Assembly: GCF_003202285.1 (NCBI RefSeq)
Contig: NZ_MASW01000006.1
Span: forward strand, 1 to 64,000
DNA from: Prauserella muralis
Lineage (GTDB): Bacteria > Actinomycetota > Actinomycetes > Mycobacteriales > Pseudonocardiaceae
Direction of reading: 5' to 3'
DNA: 64,000 nt
In this document: positions 1 through 9,594 of the stretch, piece by piece
How positions within the stretch are numbered: position 1 is the first letter of the stretch
Layout: every line of letters starts with the position of its first letter
Program-made: the position numbers and the translations under genes
Notes under the pieces: generated by a model
Databases searched by the model: none
What the model saw: the letters and a program-made list of their open reading frames with translations, nothing else
Told to the model about the DNA's origin: nothing

Positions 1-80
1 ACTACGACGTGGTCGAGATTGACCCAGGCGGGGTCATGCCGGTACCGCCACTCGGCCCAATCGGGCGGCGGGCAGGCCGC
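1..80. other. window edge downstream of gltD, no gene assigned
   Basis: This stretch lies past the gltD stop codon and runs off the window. On the minus strand, in the gltD frame, it reads a protein-like string rich in Trp, Tyr and Asp (for example DWAEWRYRHDPAW), but there is no start codon in that frame before the edge. It could be part of a gene whose rest lies outside, or nothing. I cannot assign it. Confidence 0.3.
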
Positions 81-1589
81 TCACACCGGCGTGAGCGGCA
101 GGAGCGTGGGGTGGACCGGCGACGGCAGGTCCGAGGCTCCGGTGAGGAACGCGTCCACGGCGTGCGCCACCGAGCGCCCCTCCGCGATCGCCCACACCAC
201 CAGCGACGCGCCGCGATGCGCGTCGCCACAGACGAACACGCCGGGCGACTCCGTCTGCCAGTCGGGGCCGCACGACACCGTGCCGCGCCGGGTGAGCCTC
301 AGCCCGAGGTCGTCGAGCAGCCGCATCTGCTCGACCCCCTCGAAGCCGATCGCGAACAGCACCAGGTCGGCGGGGATCTGCTCGATCTCCTCGCTCGTCG
401 GCACCACCTCGCGGCGGCCGGTCTCCGGGTCCTTCTCCACGCGTACCTTGTGCAGCTCGATGGCCCGCACGTGGCCGTTGTCGTCGCCGACGAACCGCTT
501 CACGGCGACCGCGAACCTCCGCTCGCCCGCCTCCTCGTGCACCGGGTAGGTGCGCAGGATGTACGGCCACGTCGGCCACGGCGAGCGGTCGTCGTCGCGG
601 GTGGAGGGCGGCTGCGGGTACTGGTCCAGCTGCGTCACCGACAGCGCGCCCTGGCGGATGGCGGTGCCGTAGCTGTCGGCGCCCGTGTCGCCGCCGCCGA
701 TGATGACGACGTGCTTGCCCTCGGCGGTGACCTCGGGCGGTCCGTCGCCCTCACACGTCCGGTTGGCGGGCACCAGGTGCTCCATCGCCAGGTGGATGCC
801 CTGCAGGTCCCGGCCCTGCGTCGAGGTGTCGTCCCGGCCCCGCAGCGCGCCGACCGCCAGCACGACGGCGTCGTAGCGCTCCCGCAGCTCCTCGACGGTG
901 ATGTCGACGCCCACCTCGCAGCGGGTGACGAACCTGGTGCCCTCCGCCCGCAGCTGCGCCAGCCTGCGGTCGAGCACCTTCTTCTCCATCTTGAACTCGG
1001 GAATGCCGTAGCGCAGCAGCCCGCCGAACCGGTCGTCGCGCTCGAACACGGTGACCTCGTGCCCTGCGCGCGTCAGCTGCTGGGCGGCCGCGAGCCCGGC
1101 AGGCCCCGAGCCGACCACGGCCACCCGCTGGCCGGTGGCCACGGCCGCCGCCTCGGGCTGCACGTAGCCGGACTCCCACGCCTGCGCGGAGATCGTCTCC
1201 TCGATCCGCTTGATGGTCACCGGGCCACCGGAGGCAGGTGAGATCGACAGCACGCACGCCGCCTCGCACGGGGCCGGGCACAGCTTCCCGGTGAACTCCG
1301 GGAAGTTGTTCGTCGCGTGCAGCCGCTCGCTGGCCTCCGCCCAGTCGCCCCGGCGCACCAGGTCGTTCCACTCGGGAATCAGGTTGCCCAGCGGGCAGCC
1401 GGCGGTGCCGGAATGGCAGAACGGCACGCCGCAGTCCATGCAGCGGGTCGCCTGCGTGCGCACGGCCGCGTTGCGCTCCTGCTCGCCGAGGTCGGCGTAG
1501 ACCTCGCGCCAGTCGTTGACGCGCTCGTCCCTGGCCCGCTTCGGCGGCTCGGACCGTTCGTGCCTCAGAAAGCCGGTCGGGTCAGCCAC
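81..1589 (-). CDS. gltD: glutamate synthase small (beta) subunit
   Basis: Small subunit of NADPH-dependent glutamate synthase (GOGAT), 502 aa, cytoplasmic. It takes electrons from NADPH onto FAD and passes them through iron-sulfur clusters to GltB, which forms two glutamates from glutamine and 2-oxoglutarate. Visible: an N-terminal Cys cluster (Cys50, Cys53, Cys58, Cys65) and a second group in KLCPAPCEAAC as [4Fe-4S] ligands, an FAD motif GSGPAGLAAA, and an NADPH motif GGGDTGADSYG. I choose GTG 1589 (VADPTGF, the usual family N-terminus) behind GGAGG. The frame stays open another 150 nt upstream only because it reads through the 85-bp repeats. It is the second gene of the gltBD operon; length is normal. 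Confidence 0.95.
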   Translation of the reverse strand: MADPTGFLRHERSEPPKRARDERVNDWREVYADLGEQERNAAVRTQATRCMDCGVPFCHSGTAGCPLGNLIPEWNDLVRRGDWAEASERLHATNNFPEFTGKLCPAPCEAACVLSISPASGGPVTIKRIEETISAQAWESGYVQPEAAAVATGQRVAVVGSGPAGLAAAQQLTRAGHEVTVFERDDRFGGLLRYGIPEFKMEKKVLDRRLAQLRAEGTRFVTRCEVGVDITVEELRERYDAVVLAVGALRGRDDTSTQGRDLQGIHLAMEHLVPANRTCEGDGPPEVTAEGKHVVIIGGGDTGADSYGTAIRQGALSVTQLDQYPQPPSTRDDDRSPWPTWPYILRTYPVHEEAGERRFAVAVKRFVGDDNGHVRAIELHKVRVEKDPETGRREVVPTSEEIEQIPADLVLFAIGFEGVEQMRLLDDLGLRLTRRGTVSCGPDWQTESPGVFVCGDAHRGASLVVWAIAEGRSVAHAVDAFLTGASDLPSPVHPTLLPLTPV

Positions 1590-1674
1590 GGGCCGCCTCC
1601 TGTGTCTCGCGGGACACCCGCACCCGGTCGGCGCCCGTGGCTGCCGCTCCGCAAGCTCCGCGATTCTCAGCCAC
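1582..1674 (-). CDS. repeat-encoded mini-ORF 2 between gltB and gltD
   Basis: A 30-codon ORF starting at GTG 1674, preceded by the same GGAGGCGGCCC ribosome-binding sequence that serves gltD. Its stop TGA (1584-1582) overlaps the gltD start in the string GTGGCTGA. It ends in TQEAARG, close to the GltB C-terminus (MEAARG). It is one residue different (Glu for Lys) from mini-ORF 1. No known family. Whether it is translated is unknown; its role may be only to carry ribosomes from gltB to gltD. Confidence 0.3.
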   Translation of the reverse strand: MAENRGACGAAATGADRVRVSRETQEAARG

Positions 1675-1770
1675 GGGCCGCCTCCTGTGTCTTGCGGGAC
1701 ACCCGCACCCGGTCGGCGCCCGTGGCTGCCGCTCCGCAAGCTCCGCGATTCTCAGCCACGGGCCGCCTCC
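1583..1770. repeat. 85-bp tandem repeat, 2.2 copies, between gltB and gltD
   Basis: Unit 1 is 1583-1667, unit 2 is 1668-1752 (84 of 85 bases identical; C/T difference in the tctCgc/tctTgc stretch), and an 18-nt partial third copy is 1753-1770. Each unit holds an 11-bp inverted repeat (CAGCCACGGGC / GCCCGTGGCTG) and a smaller GTGTC/GACAC dyad. The string GGAGGCGGCCCGTGGCTGA occurs three times on the minus strand: at the gltB end, between units, and at the gltD start. Without the repeats the gltB stop and gltD start would overlap by 8 nt, the tight coupling seen elsewhere in this window. Confidence 0.95.
1667..1759 (-). CDS. repeat-encoded mini-ORF 1 between gltB and gltD
   Basis: A 30-codon ORF starting at GTG 1759 inside the last codons of gltB. 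The gltB stop (1754-1752) overlaps this start in GTGGCTGA, and its own stop (1669-1667) overlaps the start of mini-ORF 2 in the same way. Because the unit is 85 bp (28 codons plus 1), each copy shifts frame and recreates the same stop/start geometry. The peptide begins [11 protein letters not shown] and ends TQEAARG; no family recognised. Translation is unproven. Confidence 0.3.
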   Translation of the reverse strand: MAENRGACGAAATGADRVRVSRKTQEAARG

Positions 1771-4700
1771 ATGATCGCTTCGTCGACGTCGCGGCCCTCC
1801 GCCCGCGCCGCCTTCGTGGCCTCCAGAACCCGCTTGTAGTCGCGGGGCATCACCTTGGTGAACGACGCGCCCCGCCGCGGCCAGTCGCCGAGCAGCGAGG
1901 CCGCCACGGCGGAGCCGGTGAGCTGGAGGTGCCGCTCGACGATGCCCTTCAGCCAGGTCAGGTCCTCGGCCTCCGGCGTCTCCAGCGCCACCATGCCGAG
2001 GTTCACCTGCCGCTCGTCCAGGTCGAGCACGTACGCCACCCCGCCGGACATGCCGGCCGCGAGGTTGCGGCCCGACCGGCCGAGCACCACGGCCTTGCCG
2101 CCGGTCATGTACTCGAACGCGTGGTCACCGACGCCCTCGGCGACGATCAGCGCGCCCGAGTTGCGCACGCCGAACCGCTCGCCCACCTGGCCGCGGACGA
2201 ACAGCTCACCGCTCGTGGCGCCGTAGGCGATCGTGTTGCCCGCGATGACCTGCCCCTCGGCCGCGAACGGCGCCCCGGGGTGCGGGCGCACGACGATCCT
2301 CCCGCCGGAAAGGCCCTTGCCGACGTAGTCGTTGGCGTCCCCGATCAGGTCGATCGTCACGCCCGGCGGCAGGAACGCGCCCAGCGACTGGCCCGCCGAG
2401 CCGGTGAGCGTGATGTGGATCGTGTCGTCAGGGAGCCCGGCGCTGCCGAAGCGGCGGGTGATCTCCGAGCCCAGCAGCGTGCCGACCGTCCGGTTGACGT
2501 TGCGCACCGGCAACTCCAGCCGCAGCGGATGCGCGTCCTCGAGCGCGGCCTCGGCGAGCTGGATCAGCGTGCGGTCCAGCGCGTGTTCCAGGCCGTGGTC
2601 CTGCTCGCGCACCTTGCGCCGCGCGCCACCGTACGGCGTCTCCGTCGGCACCGTGAAGATCGGCGCCAGGTCCAGCCCCTCGGCCTTCCAGTGCTCCACC
2701 GCCTCGTCGACGTCGAGCACGTCGGCCCTGCCGATCATCTCGTCCAGGGTGCGGAAACCCAGCCGCGCCATCAGCTCGCGCACCTCCTGCGCCACGAACC
2801 GGAAGTAGTTCACCACGTGCTCGGCCTGACCGGTGTAGCGCTTGCGCAGGTCCGGGTTCTGGGTGGCCACGCCCACCGGGCAGGTGTCGAGGTGGCAGAC
2901 CCGCATCATGATGCAGCCGGCCACCACCAGCGGCGCGGTGGCGAACCCGTACTCCTCAGCGCCGAGCAGTGCCGCGACCACGACGTCGCGGCCCGTCTTC
3001 ATGGCGCCGTCCACCTGCACGGTGATCCGGTCGCGCAGGCCGTTGAGCAGCAGGGTCTGCTGCGTCTCGGCCAGCCCGATCTCCCACGGCGTTCCCGCGT
3101 GCTTGAGCGAGTTCATCGGCGAGGCGCCGGTGCCGCCGTCGTGCCCGGAGATCAGCACCACGTCCGCGTGTGCCTTGGACACACCGGCGGCCACCGTGCC
3201 GACCCCGAGCGAGCTCACCAGCTTGACGTGGATCCGCGCCCGCTCGTTGGCGTTCTTCAGGTCGTGGATGAGCTGCGCCAGATCCTCGATCGAGTAGATG
3301 TCGTGGTGCGGTGGCGGTGAGATCAGCCCCACCCCCGGCGTGGAGTGCCGCGTCTTGGCGATCCACGGGTACACCTTGTTCGGCGGGAGCTGACCGCCCT
3401 CGCCGGGCTTGGCGCCCTGCGCCATCTTGATCTGGATGTCGTCGGCGTTGACCAGGTACTCGCTGGTCACCCCGAACCGTCCACTCGCGACCTGCTTGAT
3501 CGCGCTGCGCCGCTCCGGGTCGTACAGCCGCTCCGGGTCCTCCCCACCCTCACCGGTGTTGGACCTGCCGCCGATGCGGTTCATCGCGATCGCCAGCGTC
3601 TCGTGCGCCTCCGCCGAGATGGAGCCGTAGGACATGGCGCCGGTGTTGAACCGCCTGCAGATGGACTCGACGGATTCCACCTCGTCGATCGGAACGGGCG
3701 CGCGCCCTTCCTCGCGGAAGGAGAACATGCCGCGCAGCGCGCCCCCCTCGCGGTTGAGCCGGTTCACCTCGTCCGAGTAGGCCCGGTAGGCCTCGTCGCG
3801 GCGGGTCTTGCTCGCGTGCTGCAGCAGGAACACCGTCTCCGGGGTGAACAGGTGCAGCTCGCCCTCGCGCCGGTAGGCGTACTCGCCGCCGGTCTCCAGG
3901 CCACGGTGCGAACGCTCGGTCGGGTTCTCCGGGTAGGCGCGCCGGTGCCGGATCGCCACCTCCTCGGCGAGCACGTCGAGCCCGACGCCGCCGAGCTTCG
4001 AGCTGGTGCCGGTGAAGTACTCGTCGAGCACCTCCTGCGACAGCCCGAACGACTCGAACACCTGCGCCGCCGTGTACGCGCCGACGGTGGAGATGCCCAT
4101 CTTGGACATGATCTTCAGCACGCCCTTGACCAGCGCGGTGACGTAGTTCCGGACGGCCTTGCCCGGCTCGATGCCCGTGATCGCGCCCTGGGCGATCATG
4201 TCCTCGATGGTCTCGAACGCCAGGTACGGGTTCACGGCCGCGGCGCCGTAGCCGAGCAGCAGCGCGATGTGGTGCACCTCGCGCGCGTCGCCGGTCTCCA
4301 CGACCAGCGCCACGCGCAGCCGCTCCTTGGTGCGCACCAGGTGGTGGTGCACGGCCGAGACGAGCAGCAGCGACGGGATGGGCGCCATCCGGTGATCGGA
4401 GTCGCGATCGGACAGCACCAGCGTGCGGGCCCCTGCGGCGATCGCCTCGGAGGCTTCTCTGCGCACCCGCTCGACCGCGTCGGCGAGCGCCTTGCCGCCG
4501 CCGTCCACTTCGTACAGTCCGGAGAGGACGGCGCAGGAAAAGCCGGGCAGGTCGCCGTCGTCGTTGACGTGGATGAGCTTGGCCAGCTCGTCGTTGTCGA
4601 TCACCGGGTACTGCAGCTGAATGTGCCTGCACGACGCCGGACCCGGTTCGAGCAGGTTCTGTTCGGGGCCCATGATGCGGCTCATCGACGTGACCAGCTC

Positions 4701-6323
4701 CTCGCGGATCGCGTCCAGCGGCGGGTTGGTCACCTGCGCGAAGCCCTGCTTGAAGTAGTCGTAGAGCGAGCGCGAGCGCTTGGACAGCACCGCGGGCGGG
4801 GTGTCGGTGCCCATCGAGCCCACCGGCTCCGCGCCGTTCGCGGCCATCGGCCCGAGCAGGATCTTCAGCTCCTCCTCGGTGTAGCCGAAGGCGAGCTGGC
4901 GGCGCAGCACCGACGCGTGCGTCTGCGTCACGTGGTCGCGGTCGGGCAGCTCCGACAGCGACAGCAGCCCGGCGTGCAGCCACTCCTCGTAGGGCGCCTC
5001 GGCGGCGAGCCCGGCCTTGATCTCGTCGTCGTTGACGACGCGGCCCGCCTCGGTGTCGACGAGGAACATCCGGCCCGGCTTGAGCCTGCCCTTGGCGATC
5101 ACCTGGTCGGCGGCGACGTCGAGCACACCCGCCTCACTGGCGAGCACCACCCGGTCGTCGGCGGTGTGCCACCACCGCGCCGGGCGCAGCCCGTTGCGGT
5201 CGAGCACCGCGCCGACGAGCGTGCCGTCGGTGAAGGTGACACACGCGGGCCCGTCCCACGGCTCCATCAGGCTCGCGTGGAACTGGTAGAACGCGCGCCG
5301 CTGCTCGTCCATGGTGGTGTGGTTCTCCCACGCCTCCGGGATCATCATGAGCACGGCGTGCGGCAGTGACCGGCCGCCAAGGTGCAGCAGCTCCAGCACC
5401 TCGTCGAAGGACGCCGAGTCCGACGCGTCCGGCGAGCACACCGGGTACAGCCGGGTCAGATCACCCGGCAGCAGGTCCGACTCGAGCAGGGCCTCGCGGG
5501 CCCGCATGCGGTTGCGGTTGCCGCGGATCGTGTTGATCTCACCGTTGTGCGCGACGAACCGGAACGGGTGCGCCAGCGGCCACGACGGGAACGTGTTGGT
5601 GGAGAACCGGCTGTGCACCAGCGCGATGGCGCTCGCCAGCCGCTCGTCGCGCAGGTCCGGGAAGAACGCGGGCAGCTGCTCGGGGGTGAGCATGCCCTTG
5701 TACACCAGGGTGCGCGAGGACAGCGAGGGAAAGTACAGGCCACAGCCGGCGGCCTCACTCTCGTGCTCGGCGCGCTTGCGCAGGCAGAAGGCGAGCCGGT
5801 CGAGTTCGAGGCCGCTGGGACGGCGCTCGTCTTCGTCGCCGTGCCCCGCGACGAACAGCATCGCGAACTGCGGCATCACGGAGCGGGCGGTCGGGCCGAG
5901 GTCGGCCGCGTCGGCGTCGGTCGGTACCTCCCGCCAGCCGAGCACCTCCAGGCTTTCCTCCTCGGCGATGCGCTCGACGAGCGCCACGGCCTTGCGGCGC
6001 TGCTCGTCGTCGCCGGGCAGGAAGGCGATACCGGCGGCGTAGGTGTGGTGACCGAACGCATCGGGCCTGGGCAGCGGAAAGCCGGCCTCGGCGCGCAGCA
6101 GCTCGTCGGGCAGCTGCATCAGGATGCCGGCGCCGTCACCACTGGTCGGCTCGGCGCCCGCGGCGCCGCGGTGGTCGAGGTTGGTGAGCGCAGTGAGCCC
6201 GTCGGTGACGATGCTGTGCGTGCGTACACCACGGACGTGGGCAACCATGGCCACACCGCAGGAATCCTGTTCCGTGGCGGGGTCGTACAGACCCTGCCGA
6301 GACGGAATCGCGGAGAAGATCAA
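1752..6323 (-). CDS. gltB: glutamate synthase large (alpha) subunit
   Basis: Large subunit of glutamate synthase, 1523 aa, normal length. The N-terminal Ntn amidotransferase releases ammonia from glutamine; the central and FMN domains make glutamate from 2-oxoglutarate; the C-terminal GXGXG beta-helix is structural. The start is TTG 6323 behind a strong AGGAGGT. The N-terminus ([15 protein letters not shown]) gives a short propeptide, with Cys22 as the nucleophile exposed after cleavage. The 3Fe-4S ligands are seen as [15 protein letters not shown], and the C-terminal Gly-rich repeats as [14 protein letters not shown]. It is the first gene of gltBD. A GlnR-like box and a TAAGGT -10 lie 70-90 nt upstream. 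Confidence 0.97.
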   Translation of the reverse strand: MIFSAIPSRQGLYDPATEQDSCGVAMVAHVRGVRTHSIVTDGLTALTNLDHRGAAGAEPTSGDGAGILMQLPDELLRAEAGFPLPRPDAFGHHTYAAGIAFLPGDDEQRRKAVALVERIAEEESLEVLGWREVPTDADAADLGPTARSVMPQFAMLFVAGHGDEDERRPSGLELDRLAFCLRKRAEHESEAAGCGLYFPSLSSRTLVYKGMLTPEQLPAFFPDLRDERLASAIALVHSRFSTNTFPSWPLAHPFRFVAHNGEINTIRGNRNRMRAREALLESDLLPGDLTRLYPVCSPDASDSASFDEVLELLHLGGRSLPHAVLMMIPEAWENHTTMDEQRRAFYQFHASLMEPWDGPACVTFTDGTLVGAVLDRNGLRPARWWHTADDRVVLASEAGVLDVAADQVIAKGRLKPGRMFLVDTEAGRVVNDDEIKAGLAAEAPYEEWLHAGLLSLSELPDRDHVTQTHASVLRRQLAFGYTEEELKILLGPMAANGAEPVGSMGTDTPPAVLSKRSRSLYDYFKQGFAQVTNPPLDAIREELVTSMSRIMGPEQNLLEPGPASCRHIQLQYPVIDNDELAKLIHVNDDGDLPGFSCAVLSGLYEVDGGGKALADAVERVRREASEAIAAGARTLVLSDRDSDHRMAPIPSLLLVSAVHHHLVRTKERLRVALVVETGDAREVHHIALLLGYGAAAVNPYLAFETIEDMIAQGAITGIEPGKAVRNYVTALVKGVLKIMSKMGISTVGAYTAAQVFESFGLSQEVLDEYFTGTSSKLGGVGLDVLAEEVAIRHRRAYPENPTERSHRGLETGGEYAYRREGELHLFTPETVFLLQHASKTRRDEAYRAYSDEVNRLNREGGALRGMFSFREEGRAPVPIDEVESVESICRRFNTGAMSYGSISAEAHETLAIAMNRIGGRSNTGEGGEDPERLYDPERRSAIKQVASGRFGVTSEYLVNADDIQIKMAQGAKPGEGGQLPPNKVYPWIAKTRHSTPGVGLISPPPHHDIYSIEDLAQLIHDLKNANERARIHVKLVSSLGVGTVAAGVSKAHADVVLISGHDGGTGASPMNSLKHAGTPWEIGLAETQQTLLLNGLRDRITVQVDGAMKTGRDVVVAALLGAEEYGFATAPLVVAGCIMMRVCHLDTCPVGVATQNPDLRKRYTGQAEHVVNYFRFVAQEVRELMARLGFRTLDEMIGRADVLDVDEAVEHWKAEGLDLAPIFTVPTETPYGGARRKVREQDHGLEHALDRTLIQLAEAALEDAHPLRLELPVRNVNRTVGTLLGSEITRRFGSAGLPDDTIHITLTGSAGQSLGAFLPPGVTIDLIGDANDYVGKGLSGGRIVVRPHPGAPFAAEGQVIAGNTIAYGATSGELFVRGQVGERFGVRNSGALIVAEGVGDHAFEYMTGGKAVVLGRSGRNLAAGMSGGVAYVLDLDERQVNLGMVALETPEAEDLTWLKGIVERHLQLTGSAVAASLLGDWPRRGASFTKVMPRDYKRVLEATKAARAEGRDVDEAIMEAARG

Positions 6324-6395
6324 GGGGACCTCCTGCGTCGTCTTCGTGCTCGAAAATGCTGGGCACGGGACGACAATGGCCCGCTTATTAGCGCG

Positions 6396-6414
6396 ACCTT
6401 AACATCTGGGAAAC
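6396..6414. promoter_or_regulatory. gltB promoter -10 and possible GlnR box
   Basis: On the plus strand TTAAC-N6-GAAAC (6399-6414) matches one half of the actinobacterial GlnR consensus (gTnAC-N6-GaAAC); the second half (GCACC six bases on) is poor. On the minus strand TAAGGT (6401-6396) is a good -10 for gltB, with a 5' leader of about 65-70 nt, and overlaps the box. The site would let the nitrogen regulator act on gltBD. Inference from sequence only. Confidence 0.35.
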
Positions 6415-6564
6415 GTGAGAGCACCGGTTCGACAGTGCCGATCCGCCCACATCACTGTAACAATCTGGCAGCGTCGAACGACATCGTTCTTGATGGGCAC
6501 CTCGTGCTCGGTCAGACGTCCAGTCTACCCCGGGCACCCGGTTGATGAAGTTTACCCGCTTCCT

Positions 6565-6705
6565 CCCTGGTAACGTCCCGCTGACGCGTGCGGGAGCGAA
6601 GTCCGGTGGGATTCCGGCGCTGTGCCGCAACTGTGAGCGCCTCGGCGTGCCGGTCCGGTGACGGATCGTCACGGCGACGGCCGAGCCAGGTCGCCTGCCG
6701 CACGC
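6565..6705 (+). ncRNA. cobalamin (AdoCbl) riboswitch
   Basis: The leader of the btuFCD operon carries the conserved cobalamin-riboswitch core: AGTCCGGTGGGATTCCGGCG, then CTGTGCCGCAACTGTGAGCG, then GAGCCAGGTCGCCTGCCGC, in the right order and spacing. The B12-box half (GCCAGG..CCTGCC) ends near 6700. Exact ends are estimated. Binding of the cofactor is expected to repress the B12-type importer genes that follow. Confidence 0.9.
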
Positions 6706-6758
6706 GCCGACGCCATTCCGCCTCCGGCACAGGGGTGCGGCGTCCTCGGCCGCCCGGA

Positions 6759-6785
6759 CGGCCGGGCACGCGCCCGTGCCGGCCG
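6759..6785 (+). promoter_or_regulatory. riboswitch expression-platform hairpin
   Basis: CGGCCGGGCACG (6759-6770), a 3-nt spacer and CCGTGCCGGCCG (6774-6785) form a near-perfect stem with one bulge, ending 15 nt before the chosen btuF start at 6801. With no U-tract after it, it more likely controls ribosome access than termination. This assignment is inferred from position. Confidence 0.5.
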
Positions 6786-6800
6786 ATGTTCCGAGGTCCC

Positions 6801-7751
6801 ATGTCAGCCCGCAGAGTCCCGCTCCTGCTCCTGCCCCTCGTCGCACTCCTCGTCCTCGCGTCCTGCGCCGACCGGGCACCCTCCCCCGCCACGCCGTCCT
6901 CAGCGGCCGGGGGTGATGCGTTCCCCGTCGAGCTGCGCCCCGAGGGCGCCCCTCCGGTGACCATCGACCGCCGCCCCGAGCGGATCGTGTCGCTGTCGCC
7001 GTCCACCACGGAGACGCTGTTCGCGGTGGGTGCGGGTGAGCAGGTGGTCGCCGTCGACTCGGCGTCGACATACCCGCCCGAGGCCCCGAAGACCTCGCTG
7101 AGCGGCCTCAACCTCGACCCGGAGGCCATCGCCGGGTACAACCCCGATCTGGTCATCGTCGAGTCCGACCTGGAGTCCAAGCTCGCCGACGCGCTGGCCA
7201 AGACGGGCGTCACCACGCTCGTGCTGCCCGCCCCGAAGAGCCTCGACGCCGCCTACGAGCAGTTCGCGCTCGTCGGCAAGGCCACCGGGCACCGCGCCGA
7301 GGGCGAGGACCTGGCACGCCGGACCAGGGAGGAGATCGGCAAGCTCGTCGCCGACACCCCGAAGCCCGACGAGCGGCTGAGCTACTACCACGAGCTGGAC
7401 CCGAGCCTCTACAGCGCGACGTCGGCGACGTTCATCGGCCAGGTGTACGGGCTGTTCGGGTTGACCAACATCGCCGACCAGGGCGACCCGGAGGCGCTGG
7501 GCGGCTATCCGCAGCTGTCCGCGGAGCGGATCCTGCGCGCCGACCCGGACCTGATCTTCCTCGCCGACAGCAAGTGCTGCGGCCAGAACGCGGACACGGT
7601 CGCCGCGCGGCCCGGCTGGGACACGCTGAGCGCCGTCAGGCACGACAGGGTGTTCGCGCTCAACGACGACATCGCGTCGCGGTGGAGCCCCCGCCTGGTG
7701 GAACTGGTGCGGACGGTGGCCGAGGCCGTGGCGCCGCGCGCGAGCAGGTAG
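6801..7751 (+). CDS. btuF: cobalamin-type ABC transporter substrate-binding lipoprotein
   Basis: Periplasmic-binding-type lipoprotein of 316 aa. The signal peptide ends in the lipobox LASC, so Cys22 becomes lipidated after Lgt action. The mature part has the BtuF/FecB-type fold with the family phrase PERIVSLSPSTTETLFAVGAG and a helix-linked second lobe (NPDLVIVESDLESKLADAL). The riboswitch upstream points to cobalamin or a corrinoid as ligand rather than a siderophore. I start at ATG 6801 (MSARRVPLL) after GAGG; an in-frame ATG at 6786 is possible but sits in the hairpin. It is followed by btuC after 2 nt. Confidence 0.88.
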   Translation: MSARRVPLLLLPLVALLVLASCADRAPSPATPSSAAGGDAFPVELRPEGAPPVTIDRRPERIVSLSPSTTETLFAVGAGEQVVAVDSASTYPPEAPKTSLSGLNLDPEAIAGYNPDLVIVESDLESKLADALAKTGVTTLVLPAPKSLDAAYEQFALVGKATGHRAEGEDLARRTREEIGKLVADTPKPDERLSYYHELDPSLYSATSATFIGQVYGLFGLTNIADQGDPEALGGYPQLSAERILRADPDLIFLADSKCCGQNADTVAARPGWDTLSAVRHDRVFALNDDIASRWSPRLVELVRTVAEAVAPRASR

Positions 7752-7753
7752 CC

Positions 7754-8803
7754 GTGCTGCGGGCTCGGGCGAGGCAGGGGGCCACCACGCGGCTGCGTCC
7801 GCGCACGGTGGTGCTGGCGGCGCTCGTGCTGCTGGCGGTCGCCGTGTTCGGGGTCGTGTCCGGCGCGGGCGAGCTGGGCTGGCAGCGGGTGCTCGGCGAG
7901 ATCGTCGCGCAGCTCACCGGTGGCACGTCGCCGCTGTCGGAGCGCGAGGCGGCCATCGTGTGGGAGCTCAGGGCGCCGCGGGTGGTGCTGGCCGCGCTGG
8001 TCGGCGCCGCGCTGGCCGGGGCGGGCGCCGCCTTCCAGGGCGTGTTCCGCAACCCGCTCGCCGACCCGTACCTGCTGGGCGCGGCGGCGGGCGCGGGCAT
8101 GGCCGCCACCGTGGTGCTGGTGTTCGCGCCCGCCGTGACCGGGTGGCTGGTCGGGCCGCTGCCGCTGGCCGCGTTCGCGGGCGCGCTCGGCGGCGTCGGG
8201 CTGAGCTGGGTGCTCGGCCGCTCGGCAGGCGGGTCCGGTACGGCGTCCCTGCTGCTCGCCGGTGTCGCGGTGACGGCGTTTCTCACCGCGATCCAGACGT
8301 TCGTGCAGCAGCTCAACACCGACACGATCAAGCAGGTCTACACGTGGACGCTCGGCGGGCTGAACGTGAGCGGATGGGACGACGTGGGCGTGGCGCTGCC
8401 CTACATCGTGCTCGCCGCGATCGTGCTGTGCGCGTGCGGGCGGCTGCTGGACGTGCTGGCACTCGGTGACGCGGAGGCGGCATCGCTGGGCATCCGGCCC
8501 GGCCGGGTGCGGCTGCTGCTGCTCGCCGCGGCGTCGCTGGCGACCGCGGCGGCCGTCGCGGTGAGCGGGCTGATCGGCTTCGTCGGCATCGTCGTGCCGC
8601 ACATCGTGCGGCTACTGGCCGGGGCCAGCTACCGGGTGATCGTGCCGCTGTCGCTGCTCGGCGGTGCGACGTTTCTGATCGCCGCCGACTACGTCGCCCG
8701 CACGGTGCTGCCCGGTGAGCTGCCGCTCGGCGTGGTCACGGCCTTCGCGGGCGCGCCGTTCTTCGCGATCGTGCTGCGCACGAGCAGGGGGCGGCTGACA
8801 TGA
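7754..8803 (+). CDS. btuC: cobalamin-type ABC transporter permease
   Basis: FecCD/BtuC-type inner-membrane permease, 349 aa, with about ten hydrophobic helices. It forms the channel for the ligand delivered by the lipoprotein encoded just upstream. Family phrases are present: REAAIVWELRAPRVVLAALVG, GAAFQGVFRNPLADPYLLGA and the late GLIGFVGIVVPHIVRLLAG that contacts the ATPase. I start at GTG 7754, 2 nt after the btuF stop; longer frames upstream only read through btuF. The 3' end overlaps the ATPase start by ATGA. Substrate assignment rests on the riboswitch. Confidence 0.9.
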   Translation: MLRARARQGATTRLRPRTVVLAALVLLAVAVFGVVSGAGELGWQRVLGEIVAQLTGGTSPLSEREAAIVWELRAPRVVLAALVGAALAGAGAAFQGVFRNPLADPYLLGAAAGAGMAATVVLVFAPAVTGWLVGPLPLAAFAGALGGVGLSWVLGRSAGGSGTASLLLAGVAVTAFLTAIQTFVQQLNTDTIKQVYTWTLGGLNVSGWDDVGVALPYIVLAAIVLCACGRLLDVLALGDAEAASLGIRPGRVRLLLLAAASLATAAAVAVSGLIGFVGIVVPHIVRLLAGASYRVIVPLSLLGGATFLIAADYVARTVLPGELPLGVVTAFAGAPFFAIVLRTSRGRLT

Positions 8804-9594
8804 CGGCGCTGCGGCTGCGGGAGGTCACGGCAGGCTACGGCAAGCGGCCCGCCGTGCGGGACGTGACGGCCACTGTGGACGGAGGTGGCTGGTTCGCGAT
8901 CGTGGGGCCCAACGGGGCCGGCAAGTCCACGCTGTTGAAGGCCATCGCCGGGCTGGTCGGCTTCCAGGGCTCGATCGCGGTGCACGACAGGGAGTTCTCC
9001 GCACTGTCCCGCAGGCAACGGGCGCGTGAGCTCGGCTACGCGCCGCAGGATCCCCTGCTGCCCACCGGGCTCACGGTCACCGACTACGTGCTGCTCGGCA
9101 GGACGCCCCACCTGGGCACGCTCGCCAGGGAGAGCAGGGCGGATCTGTCCATCGTGGACGACACGCTGGGCAGGCTGGACCTGCGCGGGCTGGCGGCCCG
9201 CAGGCTGGGCACGCTGTCCGGCGGCGAGCTGCAACGCGCCGTGCTGGCGCGCGTGCTCGCGCAGCGCACGAGGCTGCTGCTGCTCGACGAGCCGACCACC
9301 GGGCTGGACATCGGCCACGCGCAGGCGCTGCTCGACCGGCTGGACCGGCTGCGCCGCGAGGACGGCACCACCGTGGTGACCACGCTGCACGACCTGACCT
9401 TCGCCGCCCAGTACGCCGACACCTTGCTGCTGCTCGACGACGGCGAGGTGGTCGCCTCCGGCCCGCCGGGCGAGGTGCTCACCGCCGAGCGGCTGCGCAG
9501 GCACTACGCCGCCGACGTCGAGATCCTGACCACCGCGACCGGCCACCCCGTGGTGGCCCCGGTCCGCGGGCAGAGCGCGGCCGACCCGCGCTGA
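8800..9594 (+). CDS. btuD: cobalamin-type ABC transporter ATPase
   Basis: ATP-binding subunit of the importer, 264 aa. Walker A is GPNGAGKST (residues 36-44), the signature is LSGGELQRAVLAR, and Walker B is LLLLDEPTTGLD followed by the switch His in TTLHDLTFAAQYAD. The layout is the FepC/BtuD class that pairs with FecCD permeases. Start ATG 8800 overlaps the permease stop (ATGA), so the two are probably translationally coupled. It is the last gene of the riboswitch-controlled operon. No cobalamin synthesis genes are in the window. Confidence 0.9.
   Translation: MTALRLREVTAGYGKRPAVRDVTATVDGGGWFAIVGPNGAGKSTLLKAIAGLVGFQGSIAVHDREFSALSRRQRARELGYAPQDPLLPTGLTVTDYVLLGRTPHLGTLARESRADLSIVDDTLGRLDLRGLAARRLGTLSGGELQRAVLARVLAQRTRLLLLDEPTTGLDIGHAQALLDRLDRLRREDGTTVVTTLHDLTFAAQYADTLLLLDDGEVVASGPPGEVLTAERLRRHYAADVEILTTATGHPVVAPVRGQSAADPR

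Noticed and set aside
1-80. Trp/Tyr-rich reading past the gltD stop as a further gene
   Set aside because: No start codon in the frame inside the window; cannot be judged without more sequence.
9-1241. 410-aa open frame antisense to gltD, and similar long plus-strand frames antisense to gltB
   Set aside because: High GC at third positions opens antisense frames; compositions are Arg/Ala/Pro/His-rich and match no family, while gltD and gltB are certain.
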